64,000 nt of DNA, from NCBI GenBank assembly GCA_951230915.1, contig OX579635.1, forward strand, positions 12,090,001 to 12,154,000, in the 5' to 3' direction. Positions 1 through 11,353 of the stretch are shown piece by piece. A program made the position numbers and the translations under genes. Source of the stretch: Antitrichia curtipendula. Its lineage: Eukaryota > Streptophyta > Bryopsida > Hypnales > Leucodontaceae. The notes beneath the pieces were generated by a model. That model did no database searches. It was given only the letters and a program-made list of their open reading frames with translations, and was not told the origin of the DNA. The number at the start of each line of letters is the position of its first letter. Position 1 is the stretch's first letter.

Positions 1-205
1 TCGACTCAACTATTCAACAAAAAAACTTAGAAAATCAAAATTAGTAGTAAAAAAAACTCAATTAAGAAGATTCAAAGCCAAATAATCTAGTCAAGCAAGG
101 CGCAAAAAAACTTGTTTTCTTCACTTTTGATGCAAATATCTTGCAATCTATGCAGTCAAAGTTTTTGAAATTTCGCACGGGGAGTTCACTTAGAATGTCC
201 ATTAG

Positions 206-708
206 AAACCACGTGCGAACAAAACTTTGGACCCCCTATATACTTTTTGAATTTTAAATAAAACAATATAATAAAAGTATGAACAGATTTTCCTACTTTG
301 AAAGTTTATATTTTGAATTATTGATATTTTTATTTGTTAATAATAATTAGTTATAAATTTTTGAAGTAAAAAGATACACTGTAGAACTGAAAAATAACTT
401 TCACACCCCTATATTATATAAGAAAAATTGTCTAAAAAATAAACAAAAAATTCTGAAAAATTACTCTCTATTGAAAGCTCATTTTGAGTTGCTTATTGAT
501 TCAATGGTCATCTAAATGTGTTCTCTATAATTATTTGAGTTGAAAAACATGCCATTTTAGCCCATTTTCAACCTATTCTAGAAATCATTTCATATTTTAT
601 TTGAGTTGGAAAATTTGGCAATAGAAACTTATAGTCATTATTAAACAATGCTCAAAATTTTAGGTTGAAATTATAGTTTATTAGAAACCACTTGTTCGCA
701 CGTGGTTT
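206..708. repeat. TIR element, 17-bp inverted ends
   Basis: The 17-base segment AAACCACGTGCGAACAA at 206-222 recurs as its exact reverse complement at 692-708. The roughly 470 bases between are AT-rich and non-coding. This is the architecture of a small non-autonomous DNA transposon. I see no convincing target-site duplication, so the superfamily is open. The flanking sequence at about 100-200 resembles the interior of the TTAA-flanked family described at 7843-9038 (the phrase ATATCTTGCAATCTA), so this element may have inserted into an older relic. Confidence 0.55.
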
Positions 709-726
709 GTTGTAGTAGAACTAAGC

Positions 727-773
727 CCCCCCCCCCACCCCCCACCCCCCACCCCCCACCCCACACACACACA
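727..773. repeat. C-rich/CA microsatellite
   Basis: A run of C9 followed by repeated ACCCCCC units and then (CA)n. It is a simple low-complexity tract and a likely site of length polymorphism. No function is implied. Confidence 0.9.
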
Positions 774-3689
774 AGAAATTTCTTTCACATTCATACTTAT
801 ACTAGTCTAGTATAACCCCTAGAGGACCATTGTTCCTTTAAGGGACAAATGGGATTTTGGGTAGGTACTTAAGGACTAGATTTTTGTCATGATTTTTTGA
901 ATTAATTTTTGAAGATAGAAAAATTGATTAGTTTCATGGGAATATCATTTTTTTTCAATTAGTGCTCAGGAACAAAACAGGGAAGAGGGGGCAACAAAAA
1001 AAATAAAAATAAAAATCTGAATATTTTTTTCATAATTTATATTTTGTCTATATGGAAAGTTTTAATTCATTCCATCTGGATTTGTATAAAAAAACATTAT
1101 GGACAATCTTGTTTTGGATGCAATTAGAGCATTTTCTAGAAAAAATAATTTATAGGATTCATTTTTTATTGCAATTTTTACTATTGCTCAAAAAAAAGGT
1201 TTCACAGAGTTTAGTTTCTTTCCTAGAACAATCTCAACATTGGGATTAGTGCATTTTAATTCCATTTTAGAGATATTAGTAATTTAGATTTTCCTTCTAT
1301 TTCATATCTATTTCTATTTCTATTTCTTTTTCACTTTTAACGCAGTTATCTTGCAATCTATGTGGTCAAAAATTTTGAATTTTTTTACACATATCTTCAT
1401 ATTAATTAGTTGTAAGATCATATAGTTAGATGTGCAAAAAATTCAAATTTTTTTACTCTTTGCTATGAAAATGGCAGTTGTAAGTGTTTTTTGGCAAAAA
1501 AAAAAAGGCCTCAGTCCTTTAGGGGATAAGATCCCATGGTTAGATTAGTAAAAAAGTCAAATTTAAGAGTTTTTTGTTCTTTGAAATAGAAATGATAGTT
1601 TTAAGTGTTTTTAATGGAAAAAAGGCCTAGATTCTCTTGGGATTAAGATAAGTTGTTTTTATTTGTTTTGTTTAATACGATGAGATCTAAAAAATCATGA
1701 GGCATTTGACAACGTTTTTGGTCTCATTGGAAAGTTCTTGGCAAGGAGGGGTGCACGGACTTTATTTTGTGGCATTTGAAAAAACAATGTGAAAGTTTTG
1801 GAATTCCAAAGTTTTTAAGAATTCAAAAATTGAATCAAATTATCTTTTATTTTGGAAATGCTATAACTTTCACGTTGCATGTCCAAACACTAAAAATCAA
1901 AGCCTTCGCATTCCTTTGTGCATAAAGCTTTCTATTTGTGCTAATTTTGTGACATTTTGACCTACGGTGTGGCAAGTATGAATTTTTTAAAATTGAAAAC
2001 TAAATTAAAAAAAAAAAAATTTAGGAAAAAACATAACTTTCACATGGCATGTCCAAACGCCACCAAACAAAGCCCTTGCACTCCTTTGAGCATAAAGCTT
2101 TCTACTCATACTAAGAATACAACCTCTCACATTATGCTTGTGTGAAGATATTCAATTTCAAAGTTTTAATGAATTAGAAAATTAGAAGAAAAAAAACAAA
2201 AAACAAAAAAAACTTCAATTTTGGCTGGGGCAATGGCACGGGGCACACTACTAAAAATTTAAATAATGGATGAATTGCTTGTTCAATGAATACCCTTTCA
2301 AAAGTACGACACAACATCAAGTGGGATGGGAGAGTCATGAATACATGACGGTAGCAGTGTACTGTACCTCTTATCTAATGTTTCCAGGTCCAACAATGTC
2401 ACTTTACAGCAAAGGCACATTCAATTTAAAACACAACTGAAGACAAAAGAATCACAGTCCTTGGGGCATTCAAAAATTATATTGATTGATGAATCATGAG
2501 TCCATGTCCATTTTATATTGTAAACTGTGCTTTCTTTTTTAGTTTTCTGTGTATGTAAATCCAAACACAAAGGGTCACACTATAGGAAGGTACAATAAAC
2601 TGATCATTTTCTTTCAAAAGAAGGGACCCTAGCTTTGGTGAAATCTCATATTTTCTTGGTGAGGCACATCTCCCCAAAGGTGAGAGAGTTCATTGTTTGA
2701 GAAACAAGGCAATCTAATCTTGAAGGTTCAAATGGTTGGATACTTTGCCCATACTTCATAAATGTATATGTGGTAAGCAATGTCCGTCACGGAACCTCTC
2801 GAAGAATCGCTTTTCAATTCATTAGTAGAAATGAGACCCTAGAGCGTCAGACTACAATGTTTGAATTTAATACTCTATGACCATGTTAGCACCAAGTCGG
2901 TGCCGATAAGGGCTCGGAGCACCAAGCTTAGACAATGTATCAACATTTGTCCAACAATTCAAAGGGTGAAATTGTTTAATTGAGGTAGATAGGACTGCAA
3001 TTGGGAAGAGGTTCTATAATGGGTATGCCTACCTTCAACTCTTCTAACCTTGTTGATTTGCAAGGACTTGTCATAACAAAAATACTTAAAATTTTGCATA
3101 GTATCTCATATAAACTATGTTATTTAATGATGTTTTTTTGTCATTATATCAATAGAATAAGACACAACATTTTTAACTTTGTTCTTTATAGCCCTCTCTA
3201 GATACTTGACTAGCAATACATGTTAAGATCCCAACTACTTAGTGGACAAATATCTCAATGTAAAACCATATTCTCATTGTTGAATTCATAGCTGTCAGTT
3301 GCTTGTGAGGGACACCTTTTCAAAAGATTAAGAATGCTATAGATTTTGGAAATAGACGCAAAGAAGCAAAAACTAAGGTAGTGTGTTGTAAACCCACCCA
3401 CCTTTCCTTCAAATTATCCCTAATTTAGAATGGAGATGAGGTGATCCTTAAATGGACCACTTTAGCAATCAAAGAAAAATTGTTTTTCTATTGCAAGAGC
3501 CGATCATTGTCTTTGATTTTTGCACCTCTCTTTACAAGTTGCAAATGGATGGATTTTAGGAGACATATAGTCACAAATAGGTGCCTATGTCCCAAATCTT
3601 TGAAAATCTTTTTCCGGTTCTTGCTAGTAGGATAGAGTCCTCCATTATCCAGAACAAAAAGAGCCCTCCCCTTGGTTTGTTTCCACAGT
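774..3689. other. AT-rich intergenic DNA with repeat relics
   Basis: No open frame here resembles a known protein. The stretch 1320-1535 is a decayed copy of the TTAA-flanked family: it has the ATCTTGCAATCTATG phrase, a GATCATATAGTTAGATG phrase, and ends in CCTTTAGGGGATAAG. The short ORFs at 1052-1249, 1957-2145, 3001-3201 and 3441-3635 have homopolymer-driven composition and no recognisable domain. The phrase CACATGGCATGTCCAAACGC near 2040 has a near-copy at about 1870, so an internal duplication is likely. Confidence 0.6.
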
Positions 3690-3805
3690 TTTCTGGCTTT
3701 GGCTACTCCGTGCTTTTAGCTCTTCAATGTCCAGCTCTCGGGCTTGGTTGTTGTTCTTGGTTCTTTTCTTTAATGCAATAGTTTGTTCCATTTGTTCAAA
3801 AAAAT
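3690..3805 (+). repeat. LINE 3' end relic
   Basis: A pyrimidine-rich stretch with TTGTTCTTGGTTCTTTTCTTTAATGC, then TTGTTC and an A-rich end. It has the same layout as the 3' untranslated region and poly(A) end of the LINE at 39215-39346 (pyrimidine-rich, CTTAATACAATGG, TTGTTATAAAA). I read it as a severely truncated LINE copy consisting of little more than the 3' terminus. Similarity is short and judged by eye. Confidence 0.4.
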
Positions 3806-4492
3806 AAAATGAAATAATTTTTTTATAAGTAATTAAAAAATGATTGGAAAAATACAAAACCACTTGTGTTAGGTTCCACATCTTTTTTTTTTCTATAAAA
3901 AATGATTTAAAAATATTTTTGTCCATGAATACCTATGGAAAAGGTAGACCAACCTTTAAATGGTCACTTTGAAAGCATACTACCTTACTTGCACAAAAAC
4001 TGTATTATTCAAAGCATCTTGCAACTTCAAACACTTCATATTTTTTTATTTCTTGATCTGAATAAATTATTATTTTTTGATATAATTGAAAAATAGACTC
4101 AATTATAGATTTTTTAACAAAGTAATATAATTTATTCACAATCCATGAATAGAGTTCCAGATATTGACCTTTTGGGGGGAGGAACAAATGGAACCCCTCC
4201 GCTGCATTAAAAGAAACGAAACACGTACAAAGCAGCCAAGCCATAAGGGCTGAATAGTGAAGAGATAGCGAGCAAAAAATCAGAAATCAAAGGAACAAAT
4301 AAACAACCAATCCTATAAGAAGGAACAAAGTAGAGGCCCTACTTTGTTCCATCTAATCAAGCCATCCTGCCTAATTGCCAAAATAGATGATTGCAACCAG
4401 ATATTCCCCAAATTGAGACCAAATAGTTTCAGCTTATCTTAAATGATGATGAATCCTACCTTGGGTTTTTATTTGTGCCGCCATGTCCAAAT

Positions 4493-4800
4493 TCAATAGA
4501 GCCTTCCATAAGGCGTTCTATGCAAGTTCCCTCGGCCAAACGTTTTGTGTAAAAACTTTGTTATTTCATGAGATCCAAAAATAATCCACAGAGAAAGGCC
4601 TTTGAATAAGGACCATAAGGTTTTTAAGTGGACAAATCTATGTGGAATTGGAGACCCAAAGATGCATTGAGTATAATTGAAACGGTTGTGAGGATCTAAA
4701 GTCGTTTGATCTTCATGGAGGTGGTGAAGAATTGATTGGACATAGTCCCAAACCTCTAAGGTACATGAGTAGTACATATTGACCATTTTCAACACATGAA
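4493..4800 (-). pseudogene. LINE zf-RVT fragment (decayed)
   Basis: On the minus strand the translation contains QCIFGSPIPHRF followed by LKTLWSLFKGLSLW. This parallels QCIFGSPIPRSF and KSCTLWSIIRGAALW in the LINE at 38.8-39.0 kb, the zinc-finger region that follows the reverse transcriptase in plant L1-type elements. Downstream, homology continues in another frame (NNKVFTQNVWP against NHMVFAQERWP), so there is a frameshift. That frame has stops where the intact copy has R and roughly H/Q, the outcome expected from C-to-T changes in CGA and CAG. A MITE begins just upstream at about 4834. A dead fragment. Confidence 0.65.
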
Positions 4801-4833
4801 CTCTATAAGTCAATGCTCCTATCAAGGAATATA

Positions 4834-5040
4834 TGGTAGAACCACCCATTCCCAACCAAGGATCCATAGCCAACTTGTAGGGTGCAACCATTTCAACCAA
4901 AGTTTGGAATGTGTTTTTTAACTTCTTTTCAAGGTTGGGACTAATAAGATCATGACACATGTGTTGAAGTAGTGAGTAAAAAAGTAGGAAGTAGTGAGCA
5001 AGAAAATAATTCTTGAATGATCAAAATTGGAAGGCTCTAT
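4834..5040. repeat. MITE copy, GGTAGAACCACCC end
   Basis: Begins TGGTAGAACCACCCATTCCC. Its interior (AGGGTGCAACCATTTC, AAAGTTTGGAATGTG, GGTTGGGACTAATA, AGTAGTGAGCAAGAAA) matches the element at 27811-28004 in the same orientation and the one at 22795-23269 in reverse. The right boundary is not clear here. It sits inside or beside a decayed LINE fragment. Confidence 0.55.
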
Positions 5041-5739
5041 ACATTGGATATAGGTTGATGCCAACTTTAGGCTTCTAAAATTTATAGTAATTTCAATTCA
5101 AAGCATAAAATTACCTAAAAAGTTGCAATCCTTGTGATTTTTATTTTCTTACATGGCATAAATTTTAAATCCCATACTGAATTGGCTTTTCAAGTACCAA
5201 GTCCAGTTTATTTATTTTTCTATATTTTATTTCAAATGTAAATTGTAGATTTTTTCACCAATATTTTTTCAATGTTTTCAAGTTGCAACTAAATTTTTTC
5301 CCAATTCCACCAACTAATTATGATTTAATGGTTGGTTCTTTCTGAATATTGGACCCCACCAAAACCAGTTGTCCAATCTTTTCCATTGAAACCAAGGACA
5401 AGTGCACCCAAAGGGTCTAAAAGTCAAAGTAGAGGCTTCCTCAGGGAAGGTTTTGAGCTAAAATTTGCTGAAAAGTGATAATTTTTAATAGGAAATATAT
5501 GACAAAATATTCTTTCATTTTTAGTGGATGAAATTGAAAATTTGCTATCAAATCTTGGGACAATACCAATCTATTTTAGATGAATGTACATTGCATTGGA
5601 TGAATAAATGAAATTTCATCCATAGATTGTAAGTTTCATCCATTTCTATAAACATAAATAACTTCATCCTTCTAGTGATTATTGTTTTCTGCCTTGGCTA
5701 AAATAAATGAAAAAAAAGTCCTAGCTTCTCCTTAAAAAA
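5041..5739. other. AT-rich intergenic, no gene seen
   Basis: Low-complexity AT-rich sequence. I found no domain-bearing ORF, no paired inverted repeats and no RNA gene. Confidence 0.5.
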
Positions 5740-6140
5740 AATTGGCTCCAAAATCTTTAACAGAGGAAAAAGTAAGGTTGTTGATCTCATTCCAACTAGG
5801 GACCTATTCTCGTTATATAGGCTACTCTCTTTCCAATCAACAGGAGAAAAGCAATGATTCATTGTGGCACAGTTCCCAATGCAGTCATGGCGCATTACGA
5901 TTGGCTACAGTCTTGGTAGATTTTGCAACCAACTTGTGGTTGGAAATAGGAAGACCTATATGACAAGAATAGGTTAAACATAATCCTCAAATAAAAAATT
6001 AGTAGTAATTATGTTTTGAAAATAAAATTCTAAGAAATATGGAATCCTTCTAAATTCTATTTTGGTACATAGAAAAATTTCTCCACTCAAGAAACCTATC
6101 CTCCAAATATGCGTAATTGCTTAAATGGTTGGAATGAGGT
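5740..6140. repeat. Dispersed repeat family copy 1
   Basis: Shares a series of ordered phrases with 10500-10750 (same strand) and 21600-21860 (reverse): TGGTTGGAAATAGG, GACCTATATGACAAGAATAGG, TTGCTTAAATGGTTGGAA and an intervening A/T run. The 73-codon ORF at 5742-5963 is only a translation of this repeat, not a gene. Family type unknown. No terminal repeats were resolved. Confidence 0.5.
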
Positions 6141-7444
6141 TGGCTACCTTAATCCTATCGTAGCATCAGAGCAACAATTGGAGTTCCAAAAAAGATTTTA
6201 GAGTGTCAAATCCCAGTGGCAAAGTTTGGCTAGCGTGCTCGGTGTAAGTGGTGGACACTCTGGAGGAGGGCCCCCAACGTGGGCCAGGCCAATCGGCACT
6301 CCAAACAATAATGGTGGGTCATTCATTAACGACTTGTGCCTCAAAGTGATGGTGTGTGGTTTTTATTAATTAAGGTAACTGCATCTAAAATGAACCGCTC
6401 CTGAAAATCGACCCCTATTTTTGAAGGGAAAATAAACAAAGAGGATTCCTCAAATGATGCACATGGCAAGGACAAATGTTAAATGAATCTTGAGTAGTGT
6501 GTAGCTCTATTAATAGAACTGTGGAGGTGGCAACTCTACAAGTAGTCCCTTTTGCGTGCACTTTGTATTGTTCTAACTTCTCTCTATTGTCATTTCTTCA
6601 TGTGCATCAAATTTATTTTGGCATCACCTACATGACACTTTTAACACCCTACACCTTGAATCTTTGAAAAATTGTAACTAATTCACAATTCATCCAAAAA
6701 TTATGGAACCACTTGCAATTTGATTTGTAGCCCTTTAGCAATGTGCAAAAAATATTATTCATTTTCTACATCACACTGGTTATGCCACATAGCTTATTCA
6801 ATCCATTTTAGGTGTAGTTACCTTAAATATAGTGATGATTCGTTGTAAGCAACTCTGTTTCTAAAAAGTAATAAGAAAACTGTCAAAATTTCACTATGCA
6901 ACGGAAGTTGAGGGAAAAACAACAAAATTTGGCACGCATGGTGCTTAAACTCTATCAAATGTGCTATGATTTTCAATTACATATGTGTGTTTGTAATGAT
7001 GATAAAGTAGACTTTAGTGTGATTCCAATGCAATTCAAAATTATGTTCATTTTCGAGCACACACAGGCCTCTCAAAGTCTCTAAATCTCAGGAGGATCTA
7101 ATAATTCAACTATACCCCATTGTACAATAGGACGAGCAATAGAAAAAAAAACACAAGTTACAAGTAGTATAATATTAGCTAAGCTTGACTTATGCATTTA
7201 CAATTGCAATGGTTTAGGGTCCCAAAATCTTACAAAATGTTCTAGCAAGTAGATTGGTTTCAAAATTTAGGATTCATGGTATAGTACAATGATAGCTCCT
7301 AGTAGTACTTGGAAAAAAATCTTGACTATACACATATACAATCCGAATGAGACATTGTTCATTCTTTTTTCCATTTGCAAATGGAAAATTAAAGCTCTTC
7401 ATGTAAGTTTCTCCCCTTTCTTTTAGACTACCCCTTATGTATAT

Positions 7445-7690
7445 GCCATATTTAACTACTTTTGGACTTTTAAGGGAATTTCGGACTTTGTCGATCGTGA
7501 GATCTCCCGATGTCATAGATATCTAAAATCTAAACCTGTTGTACACTTTTCAAACCATCTAGTCCAAAATCTATATCATTTCTAGATTCATAAAATCTAT
7601 AGAAGTCAAAATCTACAATTGTCTTAGATGTCCCTTTACCAATTTTGGACTTTGCAAAGTCCAAAAGTAGTTAAATATAGCATGTATATT
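7445..7690. repeat. Small TIR element, AACTACTTTTGGACTTT
   Basis: The left end reads CATATTTAACTACTTTTGGA. The right end is the near-perfect complement (TCCAAAAGTAGTTAAATATA). The interior is about 200 bases of non-coding sequence. Probably a non-autonomous DNA transposon. Exact limits are uncertain because the inverted repeats fade at the outer side. Confidence 0.5.
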
Positions 7691-7842
7691 TATAAATTAT
7701 AAATTATGAATCATTACAATATATTGTATGGTAGTTGTAATATTGTACGCTTAAAAAAAGTGATGCTATAGTAACTTGAATATTTTTGACATTATTAGCT
7801 TCAACATTTAAAATGTACCTATAGTAGGTCTTATGTTGTTTA

Positions 7843-9038
7843 TTAACCCCTTAAGTTCCTTGACTATGTTTTCACCAAAAACGCTCCAAAACTGCCATTT
7901 CTAGTACAAGTACAATTTTTTTGAAAAAAAACTTTTTTTGACACATGTAACCGTAAGATCTTGTAGTATGCTGACTTGAGAACATGTGGTAAAAATTTCA
8001 GAAATTTCCACTGCGTGGATTGCAAGATATAAGGTGGGTACCCCCAAAACCGCCACTTTTTGCTACTGAGCCTAGTTACAATGATTAAATTGGTCAAAAT
8101 CTCATATGCTCTTGTTGGCAAGTGAAAGGAGGTTCCAGCGCACCAAAGAATGGGACATTTGAATACTGTATGCAAAAGTTATTAAGGAACAAAGTTTGGT
8201 TTTGAAAGCGTTTCTTCCACATAGGTACAAAATTGATTCTGGAGATGTACACAGGGTATAGATGGCAGTTTAAGGTCAGTGGCACTTTAAGAACATACTA
8301 TCTTAAGCATTCTAATTCATTGAAATCATTTTTTGGCCCTGTGAAAAACAGGACAATTGCACGTCACAAGCTACTTTTCTATGTAAAAAATGTCCAAAAT
8401 GGTGGTGCTTCTTTAGATATTTTTTCCTAGATAAGTTGGCTACATGCTTCAAAAATTTCACATCATTCAGAATTGTTAAACATATAGGAAAAAAATAGTA
8501 AGTAGAAAAAATAGAGAATGATTCAAAATACAAAATTGTTAAGAATTTATTTATGGAATTGAAAAATGCCAATCCCAATGGTTGCAATGTTGAAATAAAC
8601 AATTTACATCCTAGAATTTATTTACTTTTAGAAAATATTGAAAATTGAGTAAGATAAAGAACTTCAAAGTTTATTTTAGAATAGAGAATCTATAATTGAC
8701 TGCAAACTAAAACTCCTCATAACTTTTGACTCATTGATCCAAATGGAATGATTTAAAGCTTTTTATGTTATATAACTCTAGAAAATCAATATCAAAATTT
8801 TATTTTTGAAAAAAGTGATTTAAAAAAATCTGCCCATATTGCCCAACTAGGGAAAGAAATAACATAATAGGCCATAATTTTTTACTCACATTTTCAAATG
8901 TCATGAAATTTAAGGTGTATGAAAGATATTCCTCATCTCCACCTTCTATTAAAATTTCATCCCAAAATCTCCAATCATTGGTACCTGCCTAAGATTTCTA
9001 TACGGCCAAAAAATGCATACCGATCCTTTAGGGGTTAA
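7843..9038. mobile_element. TTAA-flanked piggyBac-like MITE, full copy
   Basis: Runs from TTAACCCCTTAAG to CCTTTAGGGGTTAA, 1196 bases including a nested insertion at 8030-8305. Terminal structure is shared with 16541-17455, 39358-40123, 46911 (right end only) and 50188-51140. In every copy the only sequence common to both outer flanks is TTAA, followed inward by CCCC or a mutated form. Known piggyBac elements duplicate TTAA and begin with CCC, so I infer a non-autonomous piggyBac-like family. The ORFs at 7864-8602 are low-complexity translations of this repeat and carry no transposase motifs. Confidence 0.65.
8030..8305. mobile_element. TA-flanked MITE (TAAGGTGGGTAC), nested
   Basis: Begins TAAGGTGGGTACCCCCAAAA and is inserted inside the TTAA element at 7843-9038. 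It is the same length (276 bases) as the better preserved copy at 44871-45146 and matches it in order (CTTTTTGCTACTGAGCCTAG, GTTGGCAAGTGAAAGGAGG, GATGGC). Its right end has decayed (ACTATCTTA against CCTACCTTA). It belongs to the TA|AGGT...ACCT|TA group seen repeatedly in this window. Confidence 0.7.
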
Positions 9039-9614
9039 GTAACCACTGATGAACTACCTAGAATCACCTTATGGATGTCCCAAGGTCAAAACCATTGGGT
9101 CAATGCATTAGGTGCCTTTATTTTATTATATACATCATCTAAAGTAATAATGAAAGTTCATAATAAATATATTTTTCAAACTTAGTGTAGCTTATTTGAC
9201 CACTTTGAATACTATTTTAGAGCATTGGATGGGCGGTTAAGGTTGTTTTTCAACTATTGCAAATGGTGAAATACAAAGTATATATAGTTTTGTGACCTTT
9301 ATTGAAAAGAAGAAGAGGATATACCATCTAAGTCCATGTGCCTTTCACTCAAGTGCGGCTTTCAAAACATTTGAAAGAGCTAAATTTTAAATTTAAAAAA
9401 TACCAAGTCCACAGTAATGCAAAAAATTGATCCAAGTAATGTAAGTTACCAAGCCAAGTTAGAGCTTTGTGTAGTTTCAAGCAGTTTTGGAATATATATT
9501 TGTTGGCACTAGAAAAAGGATGTCTTGCAAGTGCGTTGACATAACAGTAATTAAATGTTTGAGCAAGCCCTTGCTACTAAAAAAAAGTGGGAAAGTACTT
9601 GGCCAATAAATAGT

Positions 9615-10045
9615 TTAACCCATAAACGCTACAAAGGATGTTTTTTGGCTGATGAATGACAAAGAATCTCTCTATGTAGGACAAAAGTGCAACTATTCAT
9701 CTTCCAAATTTTGTGTGAAAAGGGAAGGTCTTCTATAGCAGCTTGACTTCCAATTAGCACTTTTTCATTTTTTTTAGCTAATAATTCACATGGTACCAAA
9801 ACAGATGATTTCCACGGTGACCGGCCCATTATTTAACCCTTAAATAACAAGCTAGTCATTGTGGAAATCATTTGTTTGGATTAAAAAATAAAAAAGCATT
9901 CATTGGAAGACAAGCTATTGTACAAGATCTTCCCTTTCCACACAAAATTTGGAGGATGAATAGTTGCACTTCTATCCTACATGAAGAAATTCTTTGTTTG
10001 TCATTCATCAGCCAAAAAATGTCATCTACGTTGTTTATGGGTTAA
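9615..10045. mobile_element. Foldback element with TTAA ends
   Basis: Two long arms are near-perfect reverse complements: TTAACCCATAAACGCTAC and GCTGATGAATGACAAAGAAT on the left, TTGTCATTCATCAGCC and GTTTATGGGTTAAG on the right. They pair along almost the full 431 bases. Both ends are TTAA followed inward by CCCAT, which recalls the TTAA-CCCC family but with a different interior. RNA across it would form a long hairpin. The ORF at 9629-9829 is an accident of one arm. Confidence 0.7.
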
Positions 10046-11353
10046 GGATTAATATGTCTACTATACAATACACATAAGCAATACAACATATGATGTCTTT
10101 TTATTGCTCATTTTTGGTGCATTCGCAAAGGACATAAGCTTATAGTATCTAAGTGCCCTCCTACATGCCATCAACAATATTTGCAAAGTACATACAGAGA
10201 ATTTTCATGCTCTTCCTCACAATCACATCCTAATTGTCTTTCTGAATTCAAATCTTCCAAACGAGCAAACACATAGCCAATTTCCAGTGACAAGCACTAA
10301 GGTAACCAACCCCTTTCCGATCAGTCACCCATTTTTGCTAGTTAGGCTGCTATGTTTCCTATCACTTGTGGTTTACATGACAGCTCATGGTGATAGCTCA
10401 GAATAGGAGCAACACAAATGTCCAGGAGGTGTACATTGAAAGCATACAATGGTCACAAGATGTACACTAGAAGCCACAATTATCGGTTACATTGAAGCAT
10501 TGTCGATTTTGTAATCAGCCTATGGTTGGAAATAGGGTGACCTATATAACAATAATAGGTTGAATATAATCTTCACAAAAAAAATTCATGTTAATTTTTT
10601 TTGGAAGAAAAAAATGTAAAGAAATATGAAATCCTTCTAAAATCTATTTCTGTAAACGGGGAAACTTTCCCCCTCACCATACCCATGCTGCATATATGCT
10701 AAATTGCTTAAGTGATCGGAAAGGGATCGGCTAACTTACACCAAGTAAACGAAGGCAAAGTATTCAGAAGGAAAAAGACTCTCTATTCATTCCAACCTCC
10801 AAAAAAATAAAAATAAAGAGGTTGGAATCTGCTGGAAAATCAATCCACAGCTTACATTCAGAAACAAAGACAATTTCTCAACACAGTTCTCAGTGCCAAG
10901 ACTTCGCAAACATGCACAACAATATGTTGCACGCAGATTTTATGCTACTCTACAGCCCCCTAATTCTACTCTTCTGAAAAAGAAAAAGAAAAAGAAAGTA
11001 AGAACTTACAGTTCTCAATTCATCAATGTACAACTCAGGAATACCAATGCGCTTTGCATCTCCTCTTCCCCTCTTCTTTCTGTGTCACAAAAGCCCCCAT
11101 TCTGAGAGGCGATTCTCGTGATTGAAGCAAATTCTCAGCTTCTCCAAGTCTGTAAAACTTGTGAACCAACCGTTGGATACTGATCAACAGACTTCATATG
11201 TTGATTTTCACACCTGCAAGCAAACTGGAATACTACGTTTTGGTTTCCACAATTAAACCAAGATGGAAACCAAGCTATCGATCTCCATAGCCCAACTTGG
11301 CACCTCCTCCGACCCAAGTCTCAAACCACTGACATCCCGTGTGCCCACCCGTC
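10046..11353. other. Intergenic, 3' flank of receptor gene A
   Basis: AT-rich at first, including copy 2 of the dispersed family at about 10500-10750, then mixed composition towards gene A. A purine-rich (AAGAAA)n tract lies at about 10978-10998. The gene's 3' UTR should lie just below 11354, but I could not place its poly(A) site. No other gene was recognised. Confidence 0.5.

Noticed and set aside
3645..3926. 93-codon minus ORF (MEQTIALKKRTKNN...)
   Set aside because: It is antisense to the LINE 3' UTR-like pyrimidine stretch; the Lys/Asn-rich content is compositional.
7864..8602. ORFs of 60-103 codons, recurring at 39797-40064 and 50195-50588
   Set aside because: The repeated proteins come from copies of the same TTAA element, read on opposite strands. 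They have no transposase motif and are broken in other copies.
7843..9038. Assigning the TTAA family to PIF/Harbinger by a TAA or TTA duplication
   Set aside because: The flanks are TTA on one side and TAA on the other, i.e. TTAA on both. A direct 3-base duplication would require the same triplet in the same orientation on both sides with symmetrical ends.
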